64,000 bases of DNA from Sulfitobacter sp. HNIBRBA3233 (lineage in GTDB: Bacteria; Pseudomonadota; Alphaproteobacteria; Rhodobacterales; Rhodobacteraceae), in contig NZ_JBEFLP010000003.1 in assembly GCF_040149665.1 (NCBI RefSeq), positions 1 through 64,000 on the forward strand, written 5' to 3'. Below are positions 50,479-59,697 of the stretch, piece after piece; position 1 is the first letter of the stretch; each line of letters starts with the position of its first letter. The position numbers and the translations under genes were made by a program. The notes under the pieces are model-generated. The model searched no databases. It saw nothing but the letters and a program-made list of their open reading frames with translations, and was not told where the DNA came from.

Positions 50479-51358
50479 TCAGCAAGCCAAGTCGTTCCGC
50501 TCGTTCGAGCAGCATCTTAACAGAGGACGGTTGCCAACTTGTCCGACCACGTGGTGTGCGTTCGCGCATGGATTCCAATCGGTCGCAGATTGCCTGAAGC
50601 GTGATGTCCGGGTCCGCACCCTTGATGCCCGCCACGATGGCAGGCAGGCGATCGTCGGTTTCGCGGCGTCCGGCGCGGCCAAGCACTTCATCGGGGAGAA
50701 ACCCGTCGCGGACATAGGCCTTCACAGCGCGGAGCAGGCGGCTTTGGGTCCAACGCCGATCATAGGGCAGGGGGGCATTGATAATCCGCAGGACGTCTTC
50801 CCAAGCCATTTCGGGGCGCAGGCGGCGCACATGGGGCACCCAATCTTGCGCGGTCTCGTTCAGGCGCTCCATGTAGCCGTCCTGTCGCGCCAGCCGTACC
50901 TTGCGCAGCGCAGCGGGATCCTTGGCGCGTAGCCCAGGATTGCCGCCAACGCGCCCTTTGGCGCGCGCAGAGGCAAGCCCGGCCTTTGTGCGCTCACGTA
51001 TCAGCGCGCGCTCGAATTCGGCGGCGGCGCCCAGAACCTGCAGCGTGAACTTGCCCTGCGGGGAAGCGGTGTCGATGGGGTCCTGCAGGGAGCGGAAGAA
51101 GGCGCCTTTGGCCTCCAAACGCTCAATCACCTCGAGAAGGTGCGACAAAGACCGCGCAAGGCGGTCGATCCGAACGACGACAAGCGTATCGCCGCTCTGG
51201 ACGCGTTCGAGCACGCGCGCAAGCACCGGACGCGCGCGATTGCCGCCCGAGGCGTGCTCTTCGAAGATCTCGACACATCCCGCAGTTTGCAGGGCCTCAG
51301 ACTGGGGCAGGGGGGTCTGATCCTCTGTGGATACGCGGGCATAGCCTATCAGGGGCAT
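50462..51358 (-). CDS. Serine recombinase (resolvase/invertase family)
   Basis: ATG at 51358 starts MPLIGYARVSTEDQTPLPQS, with the catalytic Ser in YARVST; upstream extension of the frame lacks domain features. The resolvase domain continues with LVVVRIDRLARSLSHLLEVI, FRSLQDPIDTASPQGKF and LGAAAEFERALIRERTKAGL. The C-terminal ~150 residues are longer than in Tn3-type resolvases and may be an extra DNA-binding region (RKVRLARQDGYMERLNETAQ). It probably resolves plasmid multimers or moves a lost element. Confidence 0.88.
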   Translation of the reverse strand: MPLIGYARVSTEDQTPLPQSEALQTAGCVEIFEEHASGGNRARPVLARVLERVQSGDTLVVVRIDRLARSLSHLLEVIERLEAKGAFFRSLQDPIDTASPQGKFTLQVLGAAAEFERALIRERTKAGLASARAKGRVGGNPGLRAKDPAALRKVRLARQDGYMERLNETAQDWVPHVRRLRPEMAWEDVLRIINAPLPYDRRWTQSRLLRAVKAYVRDGFLPDEVLGRAGRRETDDRLPAIVAGIKGADPDITLQAICDRLESMRERTPRGRTSWQPSSVKMLLERAERLGLLIRQMD

Positions 51359-51584
51359 GAAAACGGGCCGTTTGCAGTTTAGGGTATCACTAATAAACGA
51401 CCGTTTGTAAACGAATGCAAGCATGTGTTCTCTCGTCGGGCTGGGGCACAATCCCTTGGTTTCCTTGAGTAGAGCGCGAACTGAGAGGTTCCGCCGGCAG
51501 TCGCGCGCGCGTACTATATAAAGGGCGTGGGCAGCGGCCACAAAAACACTTGGGTAATGTGCAAAAGATAAGTATTTTGCAGAT
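51359..51584. promoter_or_regulatory. Region upstream of the recombinase, possible res site and promoters
   Basis: The gap between the divergent recombinase and winged-helix genes contains CGTTTGTAAACG and repeated CCGTTTG motifs close to the recombinase start, as expected for a resolvase binding site. Near the other gene it has TACTATATAAAGGG, a possible -10 region. Confidence 0.4.
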
Positions 51585-52652
51585 ATGAAGACGCAAGCCC
51601 CCATTTTGACTGATGATTACGACGACCCCCTCATCACTACCGAGGAGGATGCAGAGGCTCATGGAGACGATCTCTGGTTTTTACCTGGGCCACTCGAGGA
51701 AGAGCCGGATGTTTTGCCTCCGGGGCCACGGGCGGAACCGCCCGACACTGCTGTCATCGAAGACTGGGCAAAGGCAGAAGGCGTTCACGCTGCGCGACTG
51801 GCAAGAGTGGCTGGACGCCTTGGAGCTCTGGATGACCGGCTGCTGCGCGGCCCGGAAGGCTGGCGACAGCGCCTCGCTCTTATCGAGGCAGCGGACCTCA
51901 GCTGGTTCGCAGGGGATCGGGTGAGCCCTGATCGGTTGGCGCTTTGGATTTCCATGCGATTGTCCGGCGTACAGGATGACCCAAATTCGCTGGTTCGGAT
52001 CGGGTGGGCTGTCCGGCGCCTGACAGGTGGTCCGGGCCCGATGGTCGATTTGGCGGCTTTCCTAGACCGCCGCGATCCTGAAAACATGGAGGACAACGCG
52101 GAACGCTTCAAAGATCGCGCGAGCGGATGGCTGGACGTGATGATGGCTGCGGCCGATCTACATCCGATAACGTGCGCTTGCATGGGATTTCATCTCTGGA
52201 GCCTCGCGGGTCTCGTTCGGTACGGAGATAGGATCGAGGCAGCGGTCACCGCAGCCCGGGTCGCAGCCAGCGATGGGAGCGGTGCCATCTTCGCACCGTT
52301 GGCCATGGGTGGGGCAATGGGGCTGCGCGCTGATGGCACACCTGCCGAGCGCCTGGTGCGGTGGCTCGACGGGATGGAGACGGCATGTTTGACCGCTATG
52401 CGGCACCTTGATGGTGTTGAGGCATGGTCGGCGCGCGCGGATGCCGAGATGATTTCGCTCTCGGGCAAGACCTCGCGCGCTTTGCGCGCTGCACTAACCG
52501 AATGGCCGCTGATTTCCGCCCCGATGGCCGAGACCCTAACCGGTGCTAGCCGCGCCGCCGTCCAGCGTAACCTCGCCTGGATGGAGAGCAACGGATTGAT
52601 AAGGGAAGTAACAGGGCAGGGTCGATTTCGCATGTGGCGGATTTCGTCCTAG
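51585..52652 (+). CDS. Plasmid protein with C-terminal winged helix (DUF1403/RHE_PE00001-like)
   Basis: The 355-residue protein starts with an acidic region, then an all-helical middle (ARLARVAGRLGALDDRLLRG; FAGDRVSPDRLALWISMRLS; LARWLDGMETACLTAMRHLD-like) and ends in a winged helix (PLISAPMAETLTGASRAAVQ then RNLAWMESNGLIREVTGQGR). It resembles DUF1403/RHE_PE00001-type proteins encoded near repABC genes on rhizobial and roseobacter plasmids, but the match is not certain. It is probably a DNA-binding regulator. Confidence 0.5.
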   Translation: MKTQAPILTDDYDDPLITTEEDAEAHGDDLWFLPGPLEEEPDVLPPGPRAEPPDTAVIEDWAKAEGVHAARLARVAGRLGALDDRLLRGPEGWRQRLALIEAADLSWFAGDRVSPDRLALWISMRLSGVQDDPNSLVRIGWAVRRLTGGPGPMVDLAAFLDRRDPENMEDNAERFKDRASGWLDVMMAAADLHPITCACMGFHLWSLAGLVRYGDRIEAAVTAARVAASDGSGAIFAPLAMGGAMGLRADGTPAERLVRWLDGMETACLTAMRHLDGVEAWSARADAEMISLSGKTSRALRAALTEWPLISAPMAETLTGASRAAVQRNLAWMESNGLIREVTGQGRFRMWRISS

Positions 52653-52679
52653 ACCGCACACGACTTAGAGGAACTTCGG

Positions 52680-53178
52680 CTACCCCTCCCACGGAAGTTC
52701 GCGACTTGCCGCAGTCAGTTGATCGAGAAACAGGCGCAGGCGCGTCGATTGAAACCGGTTCTGCGGATAAACGGCGTAAATTTCGCGTTTCGGGTAGGTC
52801 TCGTGATCCGCGAGCACGACCTCGAGTTCCCGGGTCTTCAGGTGGTCGGCGACATAAAAGATGGGTAGAATGACGATGCCCACACCGTGCAGGGCTGCGG
52901 TGCTCAATAGGACGCCGGAGTCCGCTTTGAAGCTGCCGCGTAAGGACACCTGACCTCTGTTCCCATCATCCATCGAATAGCGCCATTCGTGCACGCCGCT
53001 GTTTCCGGTGAATGCAAGCACGTTGTGGGTAGCAAGGTCATCGGGCCGTGCCGGGCGGCCGTGCGCCTCAAGGTAGGCCTGACTTGCACACAGAACAAAC
53101 GGGCAGGACGCCATGCGCCGCGCAATCAGCGTGCTGTCGTCGAGCGTGCCGATCCGCACCACAAGGTCAAATCCTTCG
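52680..53178 (-). pseudogene. LysR-type regulator, effector-domain fragment
   Basis: From EGFDLVVRIGTLDDSTLIAR through CPFVLCASQAYLEAHGRPAR, LLSTAALHGVGIVILPIFYV and NRFQSTRLRLFLDQLTA this is the C-terminal two thirds of a LysR effector-binding domain (about 165 residues). The helix-turn-helix and first part are missing: upstream of about 53178 the sequence belongs to kynU on the other strand. The open frame continues by chance into kynU. It is not expected to be functional. Confidence 0.75.
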
Positions 53179-53558
53179 CGCTTTTGTCGGTTGCATTGGA
53201 CATCTGGGACAAGGCCGACATGGGCGAGGTTCACGCCAAGTCCATCGAACTGCCAGAGTTGTTCATCCGCGAGGTTGAAGCCCGATGCCCCGGCCTGAAG
53301 TTGGTCAGCCCGCGCGATCCGGCCGCGCGCGGCAGCCACGTGTCCTTCGCATTCGAGCACGGCTATGCCGCCATGCAAGTGTTGATCGCTGACAACGTGA
53401 TTGGTGATTTTCGGGCCCCTGACGTCATGCGCTTTGGCATCACACCGCTGTTCGTGAATGAGGCCGATATCATCGATGCCGTCGACAAGCTGGAACGCAT
53501 CCTTGAGGAAGAACGCTTTAAGGACGCGGAATTCCAGAAACGCGAGTTGGTCACGTAG
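53176..53558 (+). pseudogene. kynU: Kynureninase C-terminal fragment
   Basis: The frame LLSVALDIWDKADMGEVHAK, SIELPELFIREVEARCPGLK, SPRDPAARGSHVSFAFEHGY and RAPDVMRFGITPLFVNEADI matches the last ~125 residues of kynureninase (PLP enzyme of tryptophan breakdown). The PLP-lysine domain is absent. The fragment begins exactly where the lysR fragment ends, so both are products of one rearrangement. A longer frame to 52989 runs antisense through lysR and is not kynU. Confidence 0.8.
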
Positions 53559-53824
53559 ACTCTCATCACGATGAGGCCAACGGCTCGGATAACGCAGAAA
53601 AAATTGGCTGAAGAATTGCCAAAAGCGACATGAAGTGGCGTGAAGGTGTTAGCCGGGTTGCGTGTCAGTATCTTACCAGTGCGACAAGGGTCGGCGATGG
53701 CGTCGCCAGCACAAAGTGCACACCCTCTTTCACCATCCTGAACGCCGGGATCTTGCTTTGTCGTTTGCGCGATGAGGAGAGATTTCCATCTCCATCGCTC
53801 AAACGCTTGATAGGAGTTGGATTT

Positions 53825-55027
53825 ATGGAGCGTCCACAACATTACCGCTTTCACCAGGGTCAGAAGACCCTGCCGTTTTCAGATGCCGAATATGAGGCGC
53901 GCCTGGGCAAACTGCGCGCGCAGATGGCTGAGATGGGCGTCGACGCTTGCGTCCTGACGTCGATGCACAACGTCGCCTATTATTCAGGTTTCCTCTATTG
54001 TTCCTTTGGTCGTCCCTACGCACAGGTTGTGACGCCCACTGAAACCGTGACCTTCAGCGCTGGCATCGACGCGGCGCAGCCGTGGCGGCGCGGTTATGGC
54101 GACAACATCACCTACACCGACTGGCAGCGGAACAACTACTGGCGCGCGATCCAGTCCGTGACAGGGTCGGGCAAGGTCATTGGCTTTGAAGGCGATCACA
54201 TATCCTTCGCGCAGTTGGGTTTGCTGGATGAATTCCTGTCCCCGTCGGCGAAGAAAGACATCGCACCCACGACGATGAAACTGCGTATGCACAAGTCTGC
54301 GGCTGAGATTGAACTGATCCGCGCAGGTGCTGCGACCGCTGACGTGGGTGGCTATGCGATCAAGGATGCGATCAAAGCAGGCGTCCGCGAGGTCGATGTG
54401 GCGATGGCAGGCCGTGATGCCATGGAGTTGGAAATCGCCCGGCGTTTTCCGGACAGCGAGATCCGCGATACCTGGGTCTGGTTCCAGTCCGGCATCAACA
54501 CCGATGGGGCCCACAACCCGGTGACAACCCGCGTTCTGGAGCGTGGCGATATCCTGTCGCTCAACACCTTCCCGATGATCTCAGGCTACTACACCGCGCT
54601 GGAACGGACATTGTTTGTTGAAGAAGTTGACGCCGCCAGTCTGAAAATCTGGGAAGCCAACGTCGCCGCGCATGAGCTAGGCATTAGCCTGCTGAAGCCG
54701 GGTGCAACTTGCGCCGAGGTTACGCACAAGATCAACGATTTCTTTGCAGAGCATGATCTGCTGCAGTACCGGAGCTTTGGGTACGGCCATTCCTTCGGCG
54801 TTCTGTCGCACTACTATGGCCGCGAGGCGGGTCTGGAGTTACGCGAGGACATCGATACGGTGCTTGAGCCGGGCATGGTGATCTCGATGGAGCCGATGCT
54901 GACCATTCCCGAAGGTCAGCCCGGGGCAGGCGGCTACCGCGAGCATGACATCCTTGTCATCACCGAGGATGGCAACGAAAACATCACGGGTTATCCGTAC
55001 GGCCCTGAGTTCAACGTGGTTGGCTAG
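53825..55027 (+). CDS. Creatinase (creatine amidinohydrolase)
   Basis: Creatinase hydrolyses creatine to sarcosine and urea in the cytoplasm. The 400-residue protein parallels Pseudomonas creatinase: SMHNVAYYSGFLYCSFGRPYA-type start, PWRRGYGDNITYTDWQRNNY, TWVWFQSGINTDGAHNPVTT (catalytic His), GYYTALERTLFVEE, FGYGHSFGVLSHYYGREAGL and GMVISMEPMLTIPEGQPGAG. It belongs to the M24 fold but has the creatinase substitutions. ATG at 53825 with AGGAGTTGGATTT is preferred; the longer frame upstream is not conserved. It stands alone and ends at a strong hairpin. Confidence 0.92.
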   Translation: MERPQHYRFHQGQKTLPFSDAEYEARLGKLRAQMAEMGVDACVLTSMHNVAYYSGFLYCSFGRPYAQVVTPTETVTFSAGIDAAQPWRRGYGDNITYTDWQRNNYWRAIQSVTGSGKVIGFEGDHISFAQLGLLDEFLSPSAKKDIAPTTMKLRMHKSAAEIELIRAGAATADVGGYAIKDAIKAGVREVDVAMAGRDAMELEIARRFPDSEIRDTWVWFQSGINTDGAHNPVTTRVLERGDILSLNTFPMISGYYTALERTLFVEEVDAASLKIWEANVAAHELGISLLKPGATCAEVTHKINDFFAEHDLLQYRSFGYGHSFGVLSHYYGREAGLELREDIDTVLEPGMVISMEPMLTIPEGQPGAGGYREHDILVITEDGNENITGYPYGPEFNVVG

Positions 55028-55040
55028 TTTGCAGACATCT

Positions 55041-55068
55041 GAAGTGAGCAATAACTATTGCTCACTTC
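55041..55068. terminator. Bidirectional terminator between creatinase and the GlxA-type regulator
   Basis: A perfect 12-bp stem GAAGTGAGCAAT-AACT-ATTGCTCACTTC followed by TTCACTTTTCTGTTTG, between convergent genes. Its right edge touches the regulator stop codon. Confidence 0.8.
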
Positions 55069-56035
55069 ATTCACTTTTCTGTTTGTTTTTCTGGTGCGCA
55101 GAAGGAGAGTTTCCAAACCGGTCCTTGTAGTGGCGGGAAAGTACTCCAGTAGAACTGAACCCGCTCGCAATGGCAATTTCCGCAACAGTCATATCAGTTT
55201 CAACGACAAGTGCGCGTGCTCGATCCAGCCGGATGTTGCGGTACGCAATCATGGGGCTTTCCCCCAAATATTGCTTGAATTGACGCTCGATCTGTCGACG
55301 AGACAGCCCGGTTATCTCACTCAGCTCATCAAAGGATACCGGCTCTTCGATATTGTTGTACATCGCCTGAACGACCTGAACCAATTTGGCGTTGCGGGTA
55401 CTTAGCGCGCGAGCAAGTGAGGACCTTTGTGCTGCGTGCGGTGCCAATTCACCGTAGTTGAGGCACATGTCAGAGACGACAATCGCGAAATCCCGACCAT
55501 AATCGCGCTGGATGATCGAAAGCATCATCTCGGTTGCAGCAGCACCGCCACCACATGTCCAGAGATCACCGTCAATCTCGAACCGCTTCGGCGAAGGGAT
55601 CAAGTCAGGATACCTTTCCACAAACCCGGGCTGGTTTTCCCAATGCATGGTGAAGATGCGATCGTTCAGCAAACCTGCACGTGCAAGAGTGGCGGCGCCC
55701 GTACAAATCCCCCCGACCTTGCCACCAAAGCGGACGTGTTTGCGAAGCCGCGCAACCGTCGCGTCTGACGCCGCGTCCAACCCCTGATTGCCTGAGCAGA
55801 CCAGCAAACGCAGGTCTTTTGGCAAGGAATCCAGGCTGCCATGGACGCTTACATCCATCCCGGAAGATGACGTGATGGCCTGACCATTCTCGGAAAAAAC
55901 GGTCCATCGATAGAGTGGCTTTTGCGCAAGCTGATTGGCGATACGCAGTGGATCAAGGGCAGCACTGAAGGCCAGCAGCGTGAAACGCGGCAAGAGCAAG
56001 AACCCCAGATCCAAAGGTACTTTGAAGTCTTCCAC
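55067..56035 (-). CDS. GlxA-family transcriptional regulator (DJ-1/PfpI-like plus AraC HTH)
   Basis: Residues ~10-190 are a DJ-1/PfpI-like sensor (LGFLLLPRFTLLAFSAALDPL; LLVCSGNQGLD; GGICTGAATLARAGLL) and the C-terminus has two AraC helix-turn-helix units (SFDELSEITGLSRRQIERQF; MTVAEIAIASGFSSTGVLSR). This architecture is shared with GbdR, SouR and CdhR, which sense betaine, sarcosine or carnitine. A GTG at 56035 gives the usual ~322 residues; the frame is open to 56179. Between creatinase and hut genes, it may control either, and sarcosine sensing is plausible. Confidence 0.85.
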   Translation of the reverse strand: MEDFKVPLDLGFLLLPRFTLLAFSAALDPLRIANQLAQKPLYRWTVFSENGQAITSSSGMDVSVHGSLDSLPKDLRLLVCSGNQGLDAASDATVARLRKHVRFGGKVGGICTGAATLARAGLLNDRIFTMHWENQPGFVERYPDLIPSPKRFEIDGDLWTCGGGAAATEMMLSIIQRDYGRDFAIVVSDMCLNYGELAPHAAQRSSLARALSTRNAKLVQVVQAMYNNIEEPVSFDELSEITGLSRRQIERQFKQYLGESPMIAYRNIRLDRARALVVETDMTVAEIAIASGFSSTGVLSRHYKDRFGNSPSAHQKNKQKSE

Positions 56036-56185
56036 AGGGAAGAAAAACGCACCTTCCGGGACTACTTCAGGTCCGAGGCCAAGATCAGGGTCATTTTGGT
56101 TCACCACAACGGCAATGCTAATGGCCCGAGCGGCCTTGTCCAAGCCGACATCGAGAATTTGGGGTGGACCCAGTGGCACATACCG

Positions 56186-57226
56186 CTATTCGGCCATTTG
56201 CCGGTCGACTTGTCGTTCTTCGTTGATCATGGCCTGCAACTGGCGGCGGAAGCGCAATTGCCCGCCGTCAATGGGCAGATCAATATGTGGCGAGGTCTTG
56301 TTGCTCATGCCCTTTTGCACTTCGTTCAGCACGTCCCTGTCCTCTTCGAAAGCGTGCTGAACGTCTTCGGACATCATCCTGGAAAGCTCGTCGTCATCGG
56401 GCCTGATGTTGCGCAATTGGAACCAGTAATAGCGCGTCCGCCCCTCATCTGTGGGGGTCATGAAATTGTAGCTGTCCATGATGAAGGTGTTTTCGTGCAA
56501 CGAACCGTCCGGCCCTCCGGTGCCGGCGGGGGTGAACACCGCCTTGATGAGCGCATGGGACGGATAGCGCACTTCGTAATGCTGAAGGCGGTCGCAGTTG
56601 CCCTCGAACTCCACCACTTTTCTGTAAAATGGCGCGGGTTCGTGATCCATCATCCAGCGGTGCACGATCACGCCATTTTCGGTTTTGGTGATCCGCAGCG
56701 GCGTGTCCTTGGTGGCGTCCGCGGCAAAGCTGCTTTGGTGCACCCATGCCACGTGGGTCGGATCCAGCAGGTTGTCGCACATCAGCAGATAGTTGCAGTC
56801 CAGTTCCATCGCGGCACCGCGATTGATGCCCCAGGCCGGGTTGTCGTAATTCTCGATCTCGAAGATGTCGGCCGGATCGGCCAGCGCGGGGTTACCCATC
56901 CAGATCCAGACCAGCCCGTATTTTTCGTGCAACGGATAGGCGTGCACCTTGGCATTGGACGGGATTCCGCCGGATCCGGGCGCCCAGACGCATTGGCCGA
57001 CGCAGTTGAATGTCAGGCCGTGGTAGCCGCATTCGACAGTATCGCCTTTGATGCGCCCTTTGGACAGGGGCAGCTTGCGGTGGGGGCAGGCGTCTTCGAG
57101 GGCGACAAGCGCGCCAACCTCGCTGCGGAACACGCAGATTTTCTCGCCAAGCACCATGATCTGTTGCAAGTCGCGGGTTATATCATGATCCCAGGCGGCG
57201 ACGTACCAGGCGTTTTTCAGGAACAT
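56186..57226 (-). CDS. Rieske non-heme iron oxygenase, vanillate-demethylase-like
   Basis: The 346-residue protein has a Rieske [2Fe-2S] motif CPHRKLPLSKG...VECGYHGLTF (C-x-H, C-x2-H) at about residues 47-69 and the mononuclear iron ligands in DNLLDPTHVAWVHQ (D-x2-D-x2-H-x4-H). Such oxygenases hydroxylate or demethylate small molecules and need a separate reductase, which is not in the window. It follows hutU after only three bases, so it is probably part of the hut operon. This suggests a histidine-related substrate, for example an N-methylhistidine. The substrate is not known. Confidence 0.85.
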   Translation of the reverse strand: MFLKNAWYVAAWDHDITRDLQQIMVLGEKICVFRSEVGALVALEDACPHRKLPLSKGRIKGDTVECGYHGLTFNCVGQCVWAPGSGGIPSNAKVHAYPLHEKYGLVWIWMGNPALADPADIFEIENYDNPAWGINRGAAMELDCNYLLMCDNLLDPTHVAWVHQSSFAADATKDTPLRITKTENGVIVHRWMMDHEPAPFYRKVVEFEGNCDRLQHYEVRYPSHALIKAVFTPAGTGGPDGSLHENTFIMDSYNFMTPTDEGRTRYYWFQLRNIRPDDDELSRMMSEDVQHAFEEDRDVLNEVQKGMSNKTSPHIDLPIDGGQLRFRRQLQAMINEERQVDRQMAE

Positions 57227-57229
57227 GTG

Positions 57230-58900
57230 TTATCTCCCCAGAATGCCGGGCAAGTTCAGCCCTTTTTCGCGCGCGCAGTCCAGCGCGATGTCATAGCCCG
57301 CGTCGGCGTGGCGCATGACGCCGGTGGCCGGATCATTCCACAGGACATTGGCGATCCGGCGATCCGCGTCTTCGGTGCCATCACAGCAGATCACCATGCC
57401 GGAGTGTTGCGAGAACCCCATGCCGACGCCGCCGCCGTGGTGCAGCGACACCCATGTCGCGCCGCCTGCGACGTTCAGCATCGCATTCAGGAGTGGCCAG
57501 TCTGAAACCGCGTCAGAGCCGTCTTTCATCGCCTCGGTTTCGCGGTTGGGCGAAGCCACCGACCCACTGTCCAGGTGATCGCGGCCAATGACCACAGGTG
57601 CCGACAACTCGCCATTGCGCACCATCTCGTTGAAAGCAAGGCCGAGCTTGTCGCGCAGGCCCAGACCGACCCAGCAGATGCGGGCGGGCAGGCCCTGAAA
57701 CGCGATCCGCTCGCGCGCCATATCGAGCCAGTTGTGCAGATGCGGGTCGTCGATCAGTTCCTTGACCTTGGCATCGGTCTTGTAGATGTCCTCGGGATCA
57801 CCCGACAGCGCGCACCAGCGGAACGGCCCGACGCCGCGGCAAAACAGCGGGCGGATATAGGCGGGCACGAAGCCGGGGAAGGCAAAGGCGTTCTCAAGCC
57901 CTTCCTCCTGCGCGACCTGACGGATGTTGTTGCCATAGTCCAGCGTCGGCACGCCTGCGTTCCAGAAATCGACCATCGCCGCGACCTGGATCTTCATCGA
58001 GGCGCGCGCGGCAGCCTCGACAGCCTTGGGATCGCTTTCCTGCTTTTCGCGCCACTCCGCAACGCTCCAGCCTTGGGGCAGGTAGCCGTGGACCGGATCG
58101 TGGGCCGAGGTCTGGTCGGTGACCATATCCGGCCTGACGCCGCGCTTGACCAGTTCGGGGAAAACATCGGCGGCGTTGCCGATCAGAGCCACGGACTTGG
58201 CTTCACCCGCCGCAGTCCAGCGCTCAATCATCGCAAGCGCTTCGTCCAGATCGTGCGTTTTCTCATCCACATAGCGCGTGCGAAGACGGAAATCGGCGCG
58301 GGTCTCGTCGCATTCGACAGCCAGACAGCATGCACCCGCCATCACCGCGGCCAGCGGCTGCGCGCCGCCCATGCCGCCAAGACCCCCAGTTAAGATCCAC
58401 CGACCTTTCAGGTTGCCTTCATAATGCTGGCGGCCCGCTTCCATGAAGGTTTCATAGGTGCCCTGCACGATGCCCTGCGTGCCGATGTAGATCCACGACC
58501 CGGCGGTCATCTGGCCGTACATCGCCAGGCCCTTTTTATCCAACTCGTTGAAATGATCCCAGGTGGCCCAATGCGGCACTAGATTGGAGTTGGCGATCAA
58601 CACGCGCGGCGCATCCTTGTGCGTGTTGAACACGCCTACGGGTTTGCCCGATTGCACCAGCAGCGTTTGTGTATCGTCCAGATCCTTGAGCGCCGCGACG
58701 ATGGCGTCAAAGTCTTCCCAGGTGCGCGCGGCACGGCCGATGCCGCCGTAAACGACCAGCTCGTGCGGGTTTTCAGCTACATCGGGATGCAGGTTGTTCA
58801 TCAGCATCCGCATGGGTGCCTCGGTGAGCCAGCTTTTGGCGGTGATCTCGGGGCCGGTCGGGGGGTATATGTCGCGCAGGTTGTGGCGGGGGTTGGTCAT
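57230..58900 (-). CDS. hutU: Urocanate hydratase
   Basis: HutU turns urocanate into 4-imidazolone-5-propanoate, step two of histidine breakdown, using tightly bound NAD. The 556-residue protein is typical length: [52 protein letters not shown] (NAD-binding), [20 protein letters not shown] and the C-terminal [20 protein letters not shown]. It overlaps hutG by four bases and precedes the Rieske gene. Confidence 0.96.
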   Translation of the reverse strand: MTNPRHNLRDIYPPTGPEITAKSWLTEAPMRMLMNNLHPDVAENPHELVVYGGIGRAARTWEDFDAIVAALKDLDDTQTLLVQSGKPVGVFNTHKDAPRVLIANSNLVPHWATWDHFNELDKKGLAMYGQMTAGSWIYIGTQGIVQGTYETFMEAGRQHYEGNLKGRWILTGGLGGMGGAQPLAAVMAGACCLAVECDETRADFRLRTRYVDEKTHDLDEALAMIERWTAAGEAKSVALIGNAADVFPELVKRGVRPDMVTDQTSAHDPVHGYLPQGWSVAEWREKQESDPKAVEAAARASMKIQVAAMVDFWNAGVPTLDYGNNIRQVAQEEGLENAFAFPGFVPAYIRPLFCRGVGPFRWCALSGDPEDIYKTDAKVKELIDDPHLHNWLDMARERIAFQGLPARICWVGLGLRDKLGLAFNEMVRNGELSAPVVIGRDHLDSGSVASPNRETEAMKDGSDAVSDWPLLNAMLNVAGGATWVSLHHGGGVGMGFSQHSGMVICCDGTEDADRRIANVLWNDPATGVMRHADAGYDIALDCAREKGLNLPGILGR

Positions 58901-59697
58901 GATGTGCCTCCTAGGGTCGGGGCCAGATCGGCCAGAGTGGTCAGGATTTCGGCCAGATGCGGGCGCAGCTTTGCCGCTTTGGTTTCGTCATAGGCCCAGG
59001 GTGCGGCTTCGTCTTGCAGGTAGGTGGACTGTGCCAGTTCTATCTGGATTGCATGGACGCCCTGTGCGGGCTGGCCATAATGCCGCGTGGTCCAGCCGCC
59101 CTTGAACCGGCCATTGGACGTGCTGGAATAGTCAGCGGCCCTTTCGCAGATCTGACGTGCGGATTGCTCAACGGCTGGCGCACAGGTGCGCCCCTGGTTC
59201 GTGCCGATGTTGAAATCCGGCAAGGTGCCTTCAAACAGGAACGGAATGCGCGACCGGATCGAGTGGCAATCATACAGGATCGCGCAGCCGTGCAAGGCAT
59301 GCACGCGCTTCAGCTCGGCTTCCAGCGCCGCGTGATAGGGCGCGTGAAAAGCCGCGCGGCGGGTGTCGATATCCGTCGCCGTGGGCGGTTCGGCCCAGAT
59401 CGCCGCACCGTCGAAATCGGTGAGCGGGACCAGGCTTGTCGTGTTCTGGCCGGGATAAAGGCTTTCCCCCTGCGGATCACGATTGGCGTCGATCACGTAG
59501 CGATGGAAATTGGCGGTAACGGTCGTCGCGTCGGGCAGCAAGCCCGCATAGAGCCGGTCGATATGCCAATCTGTATCCGCCAGCTTGCGGCCATTTTCGT
59601 TCAACGTCGCCATGATGGCGTCAGGAACGAAGGTGCCTGTGTGCGGCAGGCCCAGAACGACAGGGCCGCTGCCCTGGGTAACGGAAACCGGATTCAT
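58897..59697 (-). CDS. hutG: N-formylglutamate deformylase
   Basis: HutG releases formate from N-formylglutamate to give glutamate, the last step of the five-step route. The 266-residue enzyme has [69 protein letters not shown] and [18 protein letters not shown], the FGase zinc-site pattern. This HutG goes with the HutF deiminase route. Four-base overlaps on both sides. Confidence 0.93.
   Translation of the reverse strand: MNPVSVTQGSGPVVLGLPHTGTFVPDAIMATLNENGRKLADTDWHIDRLYAGLLPDATTVTANFHRYVIDANRDPQGESLYPGQNTTSLVPLTDFDGAAIWAEPPTATDIDTRRAAFHAPYHAALEAELKRVHALHGCAILYDCHSIRSRIPFLFEGTLPDFNIGTNQGRTCAPAVEQSARQICERAADYSSTSNGRFKGGWTTRHYGQPAQGVHAIQIELAQSTYLQDEAAPWAYDETKAAKLRPHLAEILTTLADLAPTLGGTS

Noticed and set aside
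51585..52652. Possible Fic/DOC identity of the winged-helix protein
   Set aside because: It lacks an HPFxxGNGR motif; only a helical body and terminal winged helix are seen.
53630..53824. A 65-codon N-terminal extension of creatinase
   Set aside because: Creatinase homologues begin at MERPQHY-like sequence. The ATG at 53825 has a ribosome site and the extension is not conserved in character.
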